From Flexilinea sp. (lineage in GTDB: Bacteria; Chloroflexota; Anaerolineae; Anaerolineales; Anaerolineaceae): a stretch of 64,000 nt of DNA. Both the position numbers and the translations under genes were made by a program. The stretch is from the NCBI GenBank assembly GCA_017432685.1, contig JAFRIR010000125.1, positions 1-64,000 on the forward strand, in the 5' to 3' direction. Position 1 is the first letter of the stretch; each line of letters opens with the position of its first letter. Under the pieces are notes generated by a model that worked only from the letters and a program-made list of their open reading frames with translations, made no database searches and was not told where the DNA came from. Below, one piece after another: positions 16,874 through 24,897 of the stretch.

Positions 16874-17911
16874 TATCGCCGCCCGGACGATCATGTCGCA
16901 GAGATCGGCGTAGGCGATCCCTGCCTGGCGTGCTTCCTTCGGGAACAGACTGCCGGGTGTCATGCCGGGCAGGGTATTGGCTTCCAGGCAGGTGAAAGAG
17001 CCGTCGGCTTCCATCTTGAAGTCGATACGGGAATAAAAGCCAAGTCCCAGACAATTATGAATGCGCAGTGCCGCGTCTTTGAGAATTTCCGCGTGTTCAA
17101 CCGGGATATCCGCCGGACAAACTTCATCGGTCAGACCGGGCTGATATTTTTTCTCATAATCAAACCAGCCGGAAACCGGGATGATTTCAATGGGCTCCAG
17201 CGCTTTGCCGTCAAGGATGCCGACATCAAATTCACGACCGCCGAAATAAGCCTCACTCATCAGGTCTTCAGAGGTTTTCGATGCTTCTTCCAGTGCTGCC
17301 CGGACCTCTTCCTCATTATCGCATTTGAAAGTGGCGATGGAGGAACCGCCGCAGGTGGGTTTGACAAATTGCGGATAACCGAGAGCGCGGATTCGGTCCC
17401 AGTGCACGTCTTCCGGGTATATCATATGCTCCCAGCGGGCGGTGGGAATGCGGTTCGCTTTCATGAGGTGTTTGGCAACATCTTTGTTCATCGCCTTAAC
17501 GCAGGCATAAAAACCGGAACCGGTATAGCGGATATTCATCTGGTCAAAGGTGGCCTGAACCTGTCCGTCTTCACCGCCTTCACCGTGAAGTGCGATGAAA
17601 ACCACATCTGCCAGCCGGCAAACTTCCAGCACGTTCTGTCCGAAATTGCAGCCGGTGTCGGGCTTCCGTTCAGCCCGGACTTTATTCAGGTCCGGCGGCT
17701 CCGAAGGAACGCCAAGGGTTTTCGGCTGATATTCGGGAAGTTTTTTAAACAGAGATCCAAGCCCTGATGCCGGTTTTTCGATTCCGAGAAAAGAATCGAC
17801 CATCACGACTTCATGGCCTTTTTCAACCAGTGCATTTGCGATCATACAGCCGGAGGACAGGGAGACATCCCGCTCCGGTGAAATTCCACCTGATAATACG
17901 ACGATCTTCAT
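16871..17911 (-). CDS. ddl: D-alanine-D-alanine ligase
   Basis: ATP-grasp ligase making the D-Ala-D-Ala dipeptide of peptidoglycan. 346 residues. The N-terminal LSGGISPERDVSLSSG, ALHGEGGEDGQVQA, the ATP-grasp segments YPQFVKPTCGGSSIATFKC and SEAYFGGREFDVGIL, and the catalytic end FYSRIDFKMEADGSF..LEANTLPGMTPGSLFP are all present. The terminal specificity loop is of the usual D-Ala type as far as can be judged. It stands alone on the minus strand. Confidence 0.93.
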   Translation of the reverse strand: MKIVVLSGGISPERDVSLSSGCMIANALVEKGHEVVMVDSFLGIEKPASGLGSLFKKLPEYQPKTLGVPSEPPDLNKVRAERKPDTGCNFGQNVLEVCRLADVVFIALHGEGGEDGQVQATFDQMNIRYTGSGFYACVKAMNKDVAKHLMKANRIPTARWEHMIYPEDVHWDRIRALGYPQFVKPTCGGSSIATFKCDNEEEVRAALEEASKTSEDLMSEAYFGGREFDVGILDGKALEPIEIIPVSGWFDYEKKYQPGLTDEVCPADIPVEHAEILKDAALRIHNCLGLGFYSRIDFKMEADGSFTCLEANTLPGMTPGSLFPKEARQAGIAYADLCDMIVRAAI

Positions 17912-18013
17912 GAAATTATTCTCTCTTCGGTTTGAAAACCGGCTCCTTTTCCATTGTCAATGAGCAGCTTACATTCTGCTTAAGTTATATTTAGTGCATG
18001 AAACAAGCCAACT

Positions 18014-20068
18014 CTACGGGCATTCAATGCCATCCATCTCCAACATGTTTTTCCGCGGGATGAGGATCTCCACGCCCTGTTCCGGGAAGGTCTCGTACGG
18101 TTCATAGTAGCATAAGGTCGGGAGGGATACGTAGGTGACAAACAGGTCGTTTTCCTCGCTGAAGTCACCGCCGCTGCCCTGGAACTTGATGTGGAGCGGT
18201 TCGCTGATGATGGCAGCAAAACGCCGGGTTTTCAGGTCCCGGATGTACGGTTCAAAATAGGCCGCGTCATTGGACATGGCTTCGTCCATCATCCACTTCT
18301 TTTCATAATCGGCTATCAGCGGGATTTTTTGGACAGTCCCGAAGGTCAGCAGCTGCCGCTGGTCCATGAACAGGATCTCTTCGTCCGGGTGTTCGTCGAT
18401 CACGGTGCGGATCTTTTCGATCGCGTCTTCCGTGATTTCCGGTTTCGGGTAGATGCGCGGGACAGCGGTGCTCAGGTTTTCCCAACAGGGAATTAGGATG
18501 GCAGCCAGCAGAACCAGACAGACAGGGCTGTCAAGGCGGATCTTTTCAGTCAGCCATCCGCCAAACCCGGCTTTCCACGCAATTGAACTGACGATGAGCA
18601 TCAGGATCAGGAACATGTCCAGATTGTGCAGGTTTGAGCCGCCGCCAATCTTCACCGAAAAAATCAGACCCGCAAAAAGGAAAATGGCACTGCCCGCAAA
18701 CAGCAGCAGTTTCTGCCAGCCGTCCAGGTTCCACCGGCGCTGCCGGGTCCAGAGGATGAGCAGCACGATGAGCGGGAGAACTGCCAGCGCCAGCCCCAAA
18801 ACGATCCCGGGTTTGTAGGTCTCATTAGGCCACAGCCGGTCAAAAAGCAAGGCTTGCCGCCCGAGATAATACTGAAGCCAGGCAGGGGTGAAGATTTGCG
18901 GTACGGCTTCCATTGCTTCTGTGGCGGCTGCGGCGGCAGTGCTTTCCGGAACAGCTCCGGTCCCGATGCCGATGTGAAGCAGCCGGGAAAAAGTTTCCCG
19001 TTTCATGTAAATCGCTGCTCCGGCCAGTCCGGAAAGTCCGAGTACAATCGCCTTCCACCAGCGGGCCTTTTTTTCTGCTTCATTGCTGATGGCTTTCTGG
19101 TCCAGAAATGAGAGAAAGACCGCATAGGCGGAGGGCGCCGCGATCCAGGTGGATCGCGACATCACAGCATAGAATCCGGCTATGGCCGTTAGAATGCAGT
19201 TGAGGACGAGCGGTGTCCGGCTGCCGAGAGCCACCAGGATCGCTGCCAGCGTCAGCGGGGTATAGATCGGCCCCTGCATCAGGAACAGCATCGCCCAGAG
19301 GCTGAAAGCAATCAGTCGGAAGCCGCGGCTGTCCGATTGTTTCCGGAGCAATGTCCAGCCCAGCAGCGCGCAGGGAATGGTGAAGAGAATGTCATTCCAG
19401 ACGCGGGCTGTGACGATGTTCGTGCCCGGGAAGAGGTAAATCAGCCCCCACAGGCTCTGCCGTCCGATGTCGATATAGGCCGGGATCGTTTGATTCTGCG
19501 GAAAATCGTAGCGGGCTTTGCCGAAGAGCACGGAATAGTCCCACATGCGGTTGCCTTCCGACCAGCCGATGGAGAAGGGGTAGTTTGTGACATCGTGAAA
19601 CTGGGTGAGCAGCACAAAACCGGCGGAGAAAACCAGAGCGCAGACCAGCAGAGATCTGTAGTGAATCTCACTTTCCCGCTCCCAAAACCAGGCTGCCAGG
19701 ATGATGAAAAGGCTTGACAGGAAGATGCGGATCCACAGGCCGTGCCAGGGCTCGCTGGAGTGGATAAAATTATATAAAATGCCTGGAAAGAGACACAGGA
19801 AGACCGCGATAATGCGGCTGAAGATGAACGCGTGATTCTTCAGCTTTCTGGGCAGTGTGAGCCATTCATTTTTCCAGATCAGCGCCAGTGTGAAAAGTGT
19901 GCCAAACAGCAGCACCGCACAGATGATCAGGAAGGTGGGGACGATCTTCCCTTTGTTCAGAAATTCCGCATAACGGTCATAAATTGCTCTCCCGCATTGC
20001 ACGGAGCAGAAAAGCAGCAGTATGGTTTCGATGGTTTTGATAAGAGTTTGTTTACCATTTGTGTTCAT
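18014..20068 (-). CDS. Large multi-spanning membrane protein, GT-C glycosyltransferase-like
   Basis: 684 residues with about a dozen hydrophobic segments over the first ~520 residues and a hydrophilic C-terminal part of about 150 residues. The early extracytoplasmic loop contains acidic and aromatic residues (SIGWSEGNRMWDYS), in the position where GT-C lipid-linked-sugar transferases carry catalytic acid residues. I cannot assign a family or substrate. Its size and layout resemble four other proteins in this window (39294, 41206, 50119, 63398). The upstream intergenic space carries CTGAATC heptamers. Confidence 0.65.
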   Translation of the reverse strand: MNTNGKQTLIKTIETILLLFCSVQCGRAIYDRYAEFLNKGKIVPTFLIICAVLLFGTLFTLALIWKNEWLTLPRKLKNHAFIFSRIIAVFLCLFPGILYNFIHSSEPWHGLWIRIFLSSLFIILAAWFWERESEIHYRSLLVCALVFSAGFVLLTQFHDVTNYPFSIGWSEGNRMWDYSVLFGKARYDFPQNQTIPAYIDIGRQSLWGLIYLFPGTNIVTARVWNDILFTIPCALLGWTLLRKQSDSRGFRLIAFSLWAMLFLMQGPIYTPLTLAAILVALGSRTPLVLNCILTAIAGFYAVMSRSTWIAAPSAYAVFLSFLDQKAISNEAEKKARWWKAIVLGLSGLAGAAIYMKRETFSRLLHIGIGTGAVPESTAAAAATEAMEAVPQIFTPAWLQYYLGRQALLFDRLWPNETYKPGIVLGLALAVLPLIVLLILWTRQRRWNLDGWQKLLLFAGSAIFLFAGLIFSVKIGGGSNLHNLDMFLILMLIVSSIAWKAGFGGWLTEKIRLDSPVCLVLLAAILIPCWENLSTAVPRIYPKPEITEDAIEKIRTVIDEHPDEEILFMDQRQLLTFGTVQKIPLIADYEKKWMMDEAMSNDAAYFEPYIRDLKTRRFAAIISEPLHIKFQGSGGDFSEENDLFVTYVSLPTLCYYEPYETFPEQGVEILIPRKNMLEMDGIECP

Positions 20069-20105
20069 GATTTTTCTGGCTTTTTGAATTCCGGAATTTC
20101 GCTTT

Positions 20106-20147
20106 CTGAATCCTGAATCCTGAATCCCGCCTCCTGAATCCTTCTTA
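20106..20147. repeat. Heptanucleotide tandem array (CTGAATC)
   Basis: CTGAATC x3, CCGCCTC, CTGAATC, CTTCTTA, all in one 7-bp phase, between the divergent genes at 20068 and 20212. Confidence 0.75.
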
Positions 20148-20211
20148 TTGATGATAGAATAAACCTGTATGTAATTCTACCTTAAGGACAGGGCACTGAA
20201 CAAACAAAACG

Positions 20212-20649
20212 ATGAATGATGTAACGATATATACAGACGGAGCGTGCAGCGGGAATCCCGGCCCGGGAGGGTACGGGGTGATTCTGCAGTCCGGTAAGTA
20301 CGAAAAAGAGCTCTCTGGCGGTGAGCCGAGTACGACCAATAATAGGATGGAACTGATGGCCGTGATCGTCGGGCTGAAAGCGCTGAAGCGTCCCTGCACC
20401 GTGAAGCTTTACTCCGATTCGCAGTATGTGGTGAACATGGTGAAACAAGGCTGGCTGCAGAAATGGAAGCGCAACGGCTGGATGCGGAACAAGTCCGAAC
20501 CGGCGAAGAATGTCGACCTGCTCAAGGAATTGGACACACAGCTGCAGATCCATCAGGTTGAAATGATCTGGGTCAAGGGACACGCGGACAATCCTTACAA
20601 CAACCGTTGTGATGAGCTGGCGGTGGCGTATTATAAAAATAAGAAATAA
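20212..20649 (+). CDS. rnhA: Ribonuclease HI
   Basis: Degrades RNA in RNA-DNA hybrids. 145 residues. The four carboxylate positions are visible in [33 protein letters not shown] and NNRCDELA, and the basic handle [14 protein letters not shown] is present as in E. coli RNase HI. No clear ribosome site is seen before the ATG. The stop codon lies in an ATAAGAA heptamer run that fills the gap to xseA. Confidence 0.95.
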   Translation: MNDVTIYTDGACSGNPGPGGYGVILQSGKYEKELSGGEPSTTNNRMELMAVIVGLKALKRPCTVKLYSDSQYVVNMVKQGWLQKWKRNGWMRNKSEPAKNVDLLKELDTQLQIHQVEMIWVKGHADNPYNNRCDELAVAYYKNKK

Positions 20650-20662
20650 GAAATAAGAAATA
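20641..20662. repeat. Heptanucleotide run (ATAAGAA)
   Basis: Three tandem ATAAGAA units covering the rnhA stop codon and the following gap. Confidence 0.6.
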
Positions 20663-20772
20663 TGTCTGTCAGTGTAGTGCACACGGGGACAGATCTGGTG
20701 TTGACGCGAGACCGGTACAACAAGGCTGTACTCTGTGTTGCATCACAGAATTTTGGACAGGTGTATTTATTT

Positions 20773-22002
20773 ATGTTACACGGGATGATTATGGAGCAGC
20801 TGCCTTTTTTTGAAAATGAAGAGAAGGTCTTTACCGTCAGCGATGTCAACCGGCTGGTGGCCGGGGTGATTCATTCCATGCCGCCATTGCAGGACTGCTG
20901 GGTTGCGGGAGAGGTCTCGAAAGTCTCGATCCCGACCTCGGGCCATTGCTATCTTTCTCTCAAGGACAATAATTCGGAAATCAGGGCAGTGGTCTGGAAA
21001 AGCAACCTGAGCGCGAAAATCAGAGGATTGCTGACGATGGGCAATGCGGTTGAGGCGCACGGCTATGTCAGCGTATATGAACGGGGTGGGTATTACCAGC
21101 TTACGATCGATGCGGTGCGTCCAAAGGGACGGGGCAACATTTATGAGGAGCTGGAAAAACTGCGCCGCAAGCTGGCTGCTGAAGGTCTGTTTGACGAAGA
21201 AAATAAACAGCCGCTGCCGCGTATTCCTCAGACGATCGGTGTGGTGACATCGCCATCCGGTGCGGCGCTGCAGGACATCCTGAATACACTGCGCAGCCGC
21301 TGGCCGATGACGGAGGTTTGGCTGTCGCCGGCATCGGTTCAGGGTGATGGCGCTCCTCCGGAGATCATTTCAGCGCTGCTGAAGCTCTATGAACTGAAGC
21401 CGGATGTGATCATCCTGGCCCGCGGAGGCGGTTCAGCGGAGGACCTGTGGTGCTTCAACGATGAGGCGCTGGTGCGGACGGTGGCGGCATCGCCGGTGCC
21501 GATCATCACCGGGGTTGGGCATGAGGTGGATTTCACACTGGTGGATTATGCTTCGGATCACCGTGCACCGACCCCGACCGGTGCGGCAGTGGCGGCGGTA
21601 CCGTCCCTTGAAGATGTGCTGACTGACTTGCGGCAGCTGGAACAGCGGCTGAATTGGACGATGGAATCCGGGCTCAACCAGCGCTGGCAGGCGCTGGACC
21701 TTTTGGAGAAGCGTCTGTCTGCCCAGTCACCGGAGACGAAAATCCTGAATGAAAAACGGGCGCTGGCGCAGATCTCTGCCCGGCTTGAACAGCGGAAAAA
21801 GAATTACTTTGCTCTCAGAAAAGAGGCACTGTCCGGGCTGGAAAAGCGGCTGCTCGCCTTGAACCCGGAAAACGTGATGCGGCGGGGCTATGCCTTTGTT
21901 CGTCATGGAGAAAAAATCGTCACCTCAGCCGCGGACCTGCAAACCGGCGACCGCATCAACATCCGCTTTGTAGACGGGGATAACGATGCATTGATAGTGT
22001 GA
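20773..22002 (+). CDS. xseA: Exodeoxyribonuclease VII large subunit
   Basis: Catalytic subunit of exonuclease VII, which degrades single-stranded DNA. About 409 residues from this start. An N-terminal OB-fold (FTVSDVNRLVAGVIHS, WVAGEVSKVS) leads to the catalytic domain with IGVVTSPSGAALQDIL, the signature LARGGGSAEDLWCFNDE, GVGHEVDFTLVDYASDHRAPTPTGAA, then a long coiled coil. An in-frame ATG at 20662 would add 37 residues unlike the family; the ATG at 20773 follows CAGGTG by nine bases, and those at 20785/20791 are alternatives. The partner xseB lies 2.1 kb downstream, separated by an AT-rich insert. Confidence 0.93.
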   Translation: MLHGMIMEQLPFFENEEKVFTVSDVNRLVAGVIHSMPPLQDCWVAGEVSKVSIPTSGHCYLSLKDNNSEIRAVVWKSNLSAKIRGLLTMGNAVEAHGYVSVYERGGYYQLTIDAVRPKGRGNIYEELEKLRRKLAAEGLFDEENKQPLPRIPQTIGVVTSPSGAALQDILNTLRSRWPMTEVWLSPASVQGDGAPPEIISALLKLYELKPDVIILARGGGSAEDLWCFNDEALVRTVAASPVPIITGVGHEVDFTLVDYASDHRAPTPTGAAVAAVPSLEDVLTDLRQLEQRLNWTMESGLNQRWQALDLLEKRLSAQSPETKILNEKRALAQISARLEQRKKNYFALRKEALSGLEKRLLALNPENVMRRGYAFVRHGEKIVTSAADLQTGDRINIRFVDGDNDALIV

Positions 22003-22383
22003 TTTTTCCCGGATATGTCTATGAACAATGAATTTACTTATCAAAACTATAAAATCCAGTCTACTCTTTATGAATTATTGATTCCCCATGTGAAGAAGAG
22101 TACAATTTATTCGGATATCTCATGGAATAAAATAAAAAAGGAGTCAAAGACTCCTTGATTGGATCAACCTGGGCTCCGATTTCAATCTCTCCCGCAGCAT
22201 TTCAGCATAAGCAGCTAGCTCCACCTCCGGGGGGCAAAGTCACCAGGGTTTATGACCTGTCTTTGTTATACACGATTTTTAGTTTTTTTTCAAGCATAAA
22301 ATTCGGAAAAAAGAAAGACTCCAGTATAGACTCTTTCCTGTTGGCATCATTTAGATAACTTCTGATGGTATAAAAAAAGAATT
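22003..22383. other. Left part of the AT-rich insert between xseA and xseB
   Basis: 381 bp without a credible gene. A short hairpin AAGGAGTC-AAA-GACTCCTT occurs at about 22137-22155 but has no T-run after it. A less AT-rich patch at 22170-22260 may be a remnant of ancestral sequence; I recognise nothing in it. Confidence 0.5.
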
Positions 22384-22569
22384 TTAGTTTTTAGAATAAT
22401 CTATTCCTAAAATTCTGAGTACACAGCATAACATACTTATTTTTGCCTCAATCATGTCAATCTCATCAAATTCAAACTGTAAAATCGGACCATCCATGAG
22501 ACATTCCCAATGACTATCAAGTTCATTTTTGATTTCCAATAATTCTTTCCTTTGTTTTTCAGTTACCAT
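22384..22569 (-). CDS. Small hypothetical protein
   Basis: 61 residues, acidic and helical (KELLEIKNELDSHWE, EFDEIDMIEAKISML). AAGGG lies nine bases before the ATG. Base composition is AT-rich like the neighbouring dpnI cassette. No family recognised; it may be a chance reading frame. Confidence 0.4.
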   Translation of the reverse strand: MVTEKQRKELLEIKNELDSHWECLMDGPILQFEFDEIDMIEAKISMLCCVLRILGIDYSKN

Positions 22570-22759
22570 ATCAGATTACCCTTATCTTGTCAATATTACG
22601 AAGAGAAGCACATATTTATATCTATTCAGGAGATAACTTTCGGGACTGCCCTTTTTAGGGATATCCACAGAAGGATTTCTGAATAATTGCAATCGATCAA
22701 TAAATATATCATGCGAACTGTTATAATTTGTCATTATTTTCGAAAAAGAGGATCACTTT

Positions 22760-23083
22760 ATGAAAACTTTCATGTATGTTTATGTTGAATACTGCGATAG
22801 TGACTCATTTGGAGAAATGATCACAAAAGTATTTGCAACACGCATGGCAGCGCAAAAACATCTCAGAAAACGGGTTTTGGAGTTTTGCCAACATAACAAT
22901 GAAAATTTTAAAATCGAAACGATAAACGTTAATGAAAAATCTCTGAAGGATGTTTTACAAAAAATAGGACTGCAAATAAATGCAGAAGATTTTGTTGATG
23001 ATGATCAAGTTTTATTGATCAACGAAAAAAACTGTAATCATTGGAAAGTTATAGAATGTCCTGTTGAAGATGAAATCTGCTGA
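22760..23083 (+). CDS. Hypothetical protein paired with the DpnI-like gene
   Basis: 107 residues, rich in Lys, Asn, Asp and Glu, with no signal peptide or membrane segment. GAGGA lies a few bases before the ATG. It ends ten bases before the start of the DpnI homologue in the same AT-rich island, so the two are almost certainly cotranscribed. In pneumococcus the DpnI gene is also accompanied by a small gene of unknown role (dpnD), but I see no clear similarity to it. Function unknown; a modulator of the nuclease is one possibility. Confidence 0.65.
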   Translation: MKTFMYVYVEYCDSDSFGEMITKVFATRMAAQKHLRKRVLEFCQHNNENFKIETINVNEKSLKDVLQKIGLQINAEDFVDDDQVLLINEKNCNHWKVIECPVEDEIC

Positions 23084-23093
23084 TGAGGTATTT

Positions 23094-23858
23094 ATGAATT
23101 TACATTTCAATTCTGATTTATCTAAAAAATACGAAAATACTTCTCAAAAAATCAGAATTTTGAGCGAAAACTGGATAAGCAGTAATATGTATTGTCCCGT
23201 TTGTGGAAATAAAGAATTAACGCAGCTCCCAAATAATTCACCTGTAGCGGATTTTCAATGTGAAAAATGCGGTACTATATTTGAATTGAAAAGCCATCTG
23301 GGCATTATCGGAAAGAAAATTCCTGATGGAGCTTACTCCACCATGATGGAGCGTATCACCAGCAATACAAATCCGGACCTGTTTGTTTTGCAATATACAG
23401 AACAGATGAAAGTGTCTGATTTGTGTATCATTCCCCGTTTTTTCTTTACTCCGGAAATTATCGAGATGAGAAAGCCGTTATCACCGGAGGCAAGAAGAAG
23501 CGGCTGGGTTTCATGTAATATTCTCTATCAGAATATTCCGCTGCAGGGAAAAATTCCCGTAATCGCTAATGGGTATCCGTTTCGCTCGGAAGACGTAATC
23601 ACAAATTATAACCGTATCAAACAATTACAGAAGAAAAAGCTCGACTCCCGAGGGTGGATTCTTGACATTCTGAATTGCATCAACGCAATTGCGTCGGATG
23701 AATTTTCTCTGAAGGATTTGTATGAATTTCGGAATGTTTTACAGGAGAAATACAAAAATAATAACAACATCAATGCAAAAATCCGACAACAGCTTCAATT
23801 CCTGCGAGATAAAGGATTTATTGAGTTTCTTGGCGATGGATATTATCGAAAGGTCTAA
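23094..23858 (+). CDS. dpnI: DpnI-like restriction endonuclease (methyl-directed)
   Basis: 254 residues, the same length as pneumococcal DpnI as I recall it, a type IIM enzyme that cuts GATC only when the adenine is methylated. The N-terminal domain has the zinc-finger cysteines YCPVCGN and FQCEKCG and the nuclease residues D53, E64 and K66 (VADF...FELKS). DGAYSTMMERI, PEARRSGWVSCNI and SRGWILDILNCI are shared landmarks. The C-terminal winged-helix reader ends IRQQLQFLRDKGFIEF. I start at ATG 23094, after GAGGT, matching the family N-terminus. No DNA methyltransferase is visible nearby, as expected for DpnI-type systems. AT-rich composition unlike the flanking exonuclease genes suggests recent transfer. 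Confidence 0.93.
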   Translation: MNLHFNSDLSKKYENTSQKIRILSENWISSNMYCPVCGNKELTQLPNNSPVADFQCEKCGTIFELKSHLGIIGKKIPDGAYSTMMERITSNTNPDLFVLQYTEQMKVSDLCIIPRFFFTPEIIEMRKPLSPEARRSGWVSCNILYQNIPLQGKIPVIANGYPFRSEDVITNYNRIKQLQKKKLDSRGWILDILNCINAIASDEFSLKDLYEFRNVLQEKYKNNNNINAKIRQQLQFLRDKGFIEFLGDGYYRKV

Positions 23859-23947
23859 ACATACGGATTGATTTTCATCACTGATGATAATCAAAAATCT
23901 GTGCAACATCGTATTCCTGACCGGCTACCATTTATAATATCTCTTTG

Positions 23948-23982
23948 ATTGATTGATCCATAATTATATATGGTCAATCAAT
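23948..23982. repeat. Inverted repeat downstream of the DpnI-like gene
   Basis: ATTGATTGATCCATA and TATGGTCAATCAAT pair along 14 bp with a short AT loop. There is no clear T-run beyond it, so it could be an end structure of the inserted cassette or a weak terminator. Confidence 0.55.
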
Positions 23983-24039
23983 ATGCAACAATAATGATTT
24001 ATCACACAAAATGAGGCAATCACTATTTTTAATGATAGC

Positions 24040-24123
24040 TGTTCAGAACCTGGTGACGCACCTCAGAATACAGCTTTGCTTTGCCGGCTAAGCAGCGTCA
24101 GTGCTGTCTCCGTGTGCTTCATA
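24040..24123 (-). repeat. Intergenic palindromic repeat, copy B
   Basis: The complement reads AGCACACGGAGACAGC ... GCCGGC ... GTATTCTG-GTGCG ... GGTTCTGAACA, matching the family consensus. It lies directly upstream of xseB. Confidence 0.75.
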
Positions 24124-24151
24124 AAAGTTATGAAATTAAAGGAAGACGACC

Positions 24152-24346
24152 ATGAATGAAGAAAAGAAAAAGACAGAAACCTTTGAGACGGCTTACAAAA
24201 AGCTGGATGAGATCGTGAACCGGATGGAGAAGGAAAGCCTGCCGCTGGAGGAGGCTCTGAAAGCCTTTGAAGAGGGGCAGAAGACGGTGGAACAGTGCCG
24301 AAAGATGCTGGAAGAAGCGGAACTGAAGCTGAAAGATCTGCGTTAG
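24152..24346 (+). CDS. xseB: Exodeoxyribonuclease VII small subunit
   Basis: 64 residues, all helical, the usual size. TFETAYKKLDEIVNRME, LPLEEALKAFEEG and CRKMLEEAELKLKDL follow the family pattern. A purine-rich site (GGAAGACG) precedes the ATG. In many bacteria it directly follows xseA; here the two are separated by the DpnI island. The next gene begins 18 bp downstream. Confidence 0.92.
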   Translation: MNEEKKKTETFETAYKKLDEIVNRMEKESLPLEEALKAFEEGQKTVEQCRKMLEEAELKLKDLR

Positions 24347-24363
24347 ACGGAGCAGAACCAATA

Positions 24364-24816
24364 ATGGGCTCCATCTTCCAAAATCATGCACTGGTCGCCG
24401 CGCTGATCGCGATGGCCTCAGCCCAGCTGCTCAAACCCTTCCTCCATTACCTGATGTATCATGAATGGGACCCGGCGCAGATGTTCGGCTCCGGCGGTAT
24501 GCCGAGTTCCCACTCAGCCTTCGTCTGTTCCCTGGCGCTGGTGACCGGGATGCGGGCGGGATTCGACAGCGAGGTCTTTGCGGTGGCGGCAGTGTTCGGA
24601 ATCATCGTCCTTTATGACGCAGCCAACGTCCGTTGGCAGTCGGGACTGCATGCCCAGCGCATCAACCAGATCCTGCGGGAGCTGTTCCGCGGGCAGCCGA
24701 TCTCCGAAGAGACGCTCAAAGAAGTGATTGGACATACCCCCCGGCAGGTCTATGCCGGGGCGATATACGGCATGATCGTCGGTCTGTTGGTGGAAACGGT
24801 ATGGATGACGCGATAA
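24364..24816 (+). CDS. Divergent PAP2-family (YuiD/DUF212) membrane protein
   Basis: 150 residues with about four hydrophobic segments. It belongs to the acid phosphatase/vanadium-dependent haloperoxidase-related family: the conserved GSGGMPSSHSAFVCSL, YDAANVRWQSGLHAQ and GHTPRQVYAGAIYG motifs are present. The cellular role of the family is not settled; phosphatase-type activity on a lipid is a possibility. Start at ATG 24364, 18 bp after xseB; an upstream in-frame ATG at 24295 lies inside xseB and is not needed. Confidence 0.88.
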   Translation: MGSIFQNHALVAALIAMASAQLLKPFLHYLMYHEWDPAQMFGSGGMPSSHSAFVCSLALVTGMRAGFDSEVFAVAAVFGIIVLYDAANVRWQSGLHAQRINQILRELFRGQPISEETLKEVIGHTPRQVYAGAIYGMIVGLLVETVWMTR

Positions 24817-24843
24817 GGTGTCAGGTATCAGAAGACAGGATGC
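24816..24843. repeat. Degenerate heptanucleotide array (AGGTGTC)
   Basis: AGGTGTC, AGGTATC, AGAAGAC, AGGATGC. It parallels the array at 39214 (AGGATTC, AGGTTTC, AGGTTTC, AGAAGTC). It follows the stop codon of the YuiD-like gene directly. Confidence 0.5.
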
Positions 24844-24897
24844 GGCAGGGCTCTTTTCGGAACGGTTCTATGATAAAATATTATTGGAGCGGCGGTT

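Larger units (their letters stand above)
23859..24151. other. Right part of the insert up to xseB
   Basis: About 290 bp without a gene. It contains a perfect-looking hairpin (23948-23982) after the DpnI gene and palindromic repeat copy B just before xseB. Confidence 0.6.

Noticed and set aside
16856-17767. 303-residue plus-strand open frame opposite ddl
   Set aside because: Antisense to a clear D-Ala-D-Ala ligase; starts inside a heptamer array.
22155-22358. 67-residue plus-strand frame in the insert left of the DpnI genes
   Set aside because: No ribosome site, low-complexity Phe/Ser-rich end, no recognisable feature.
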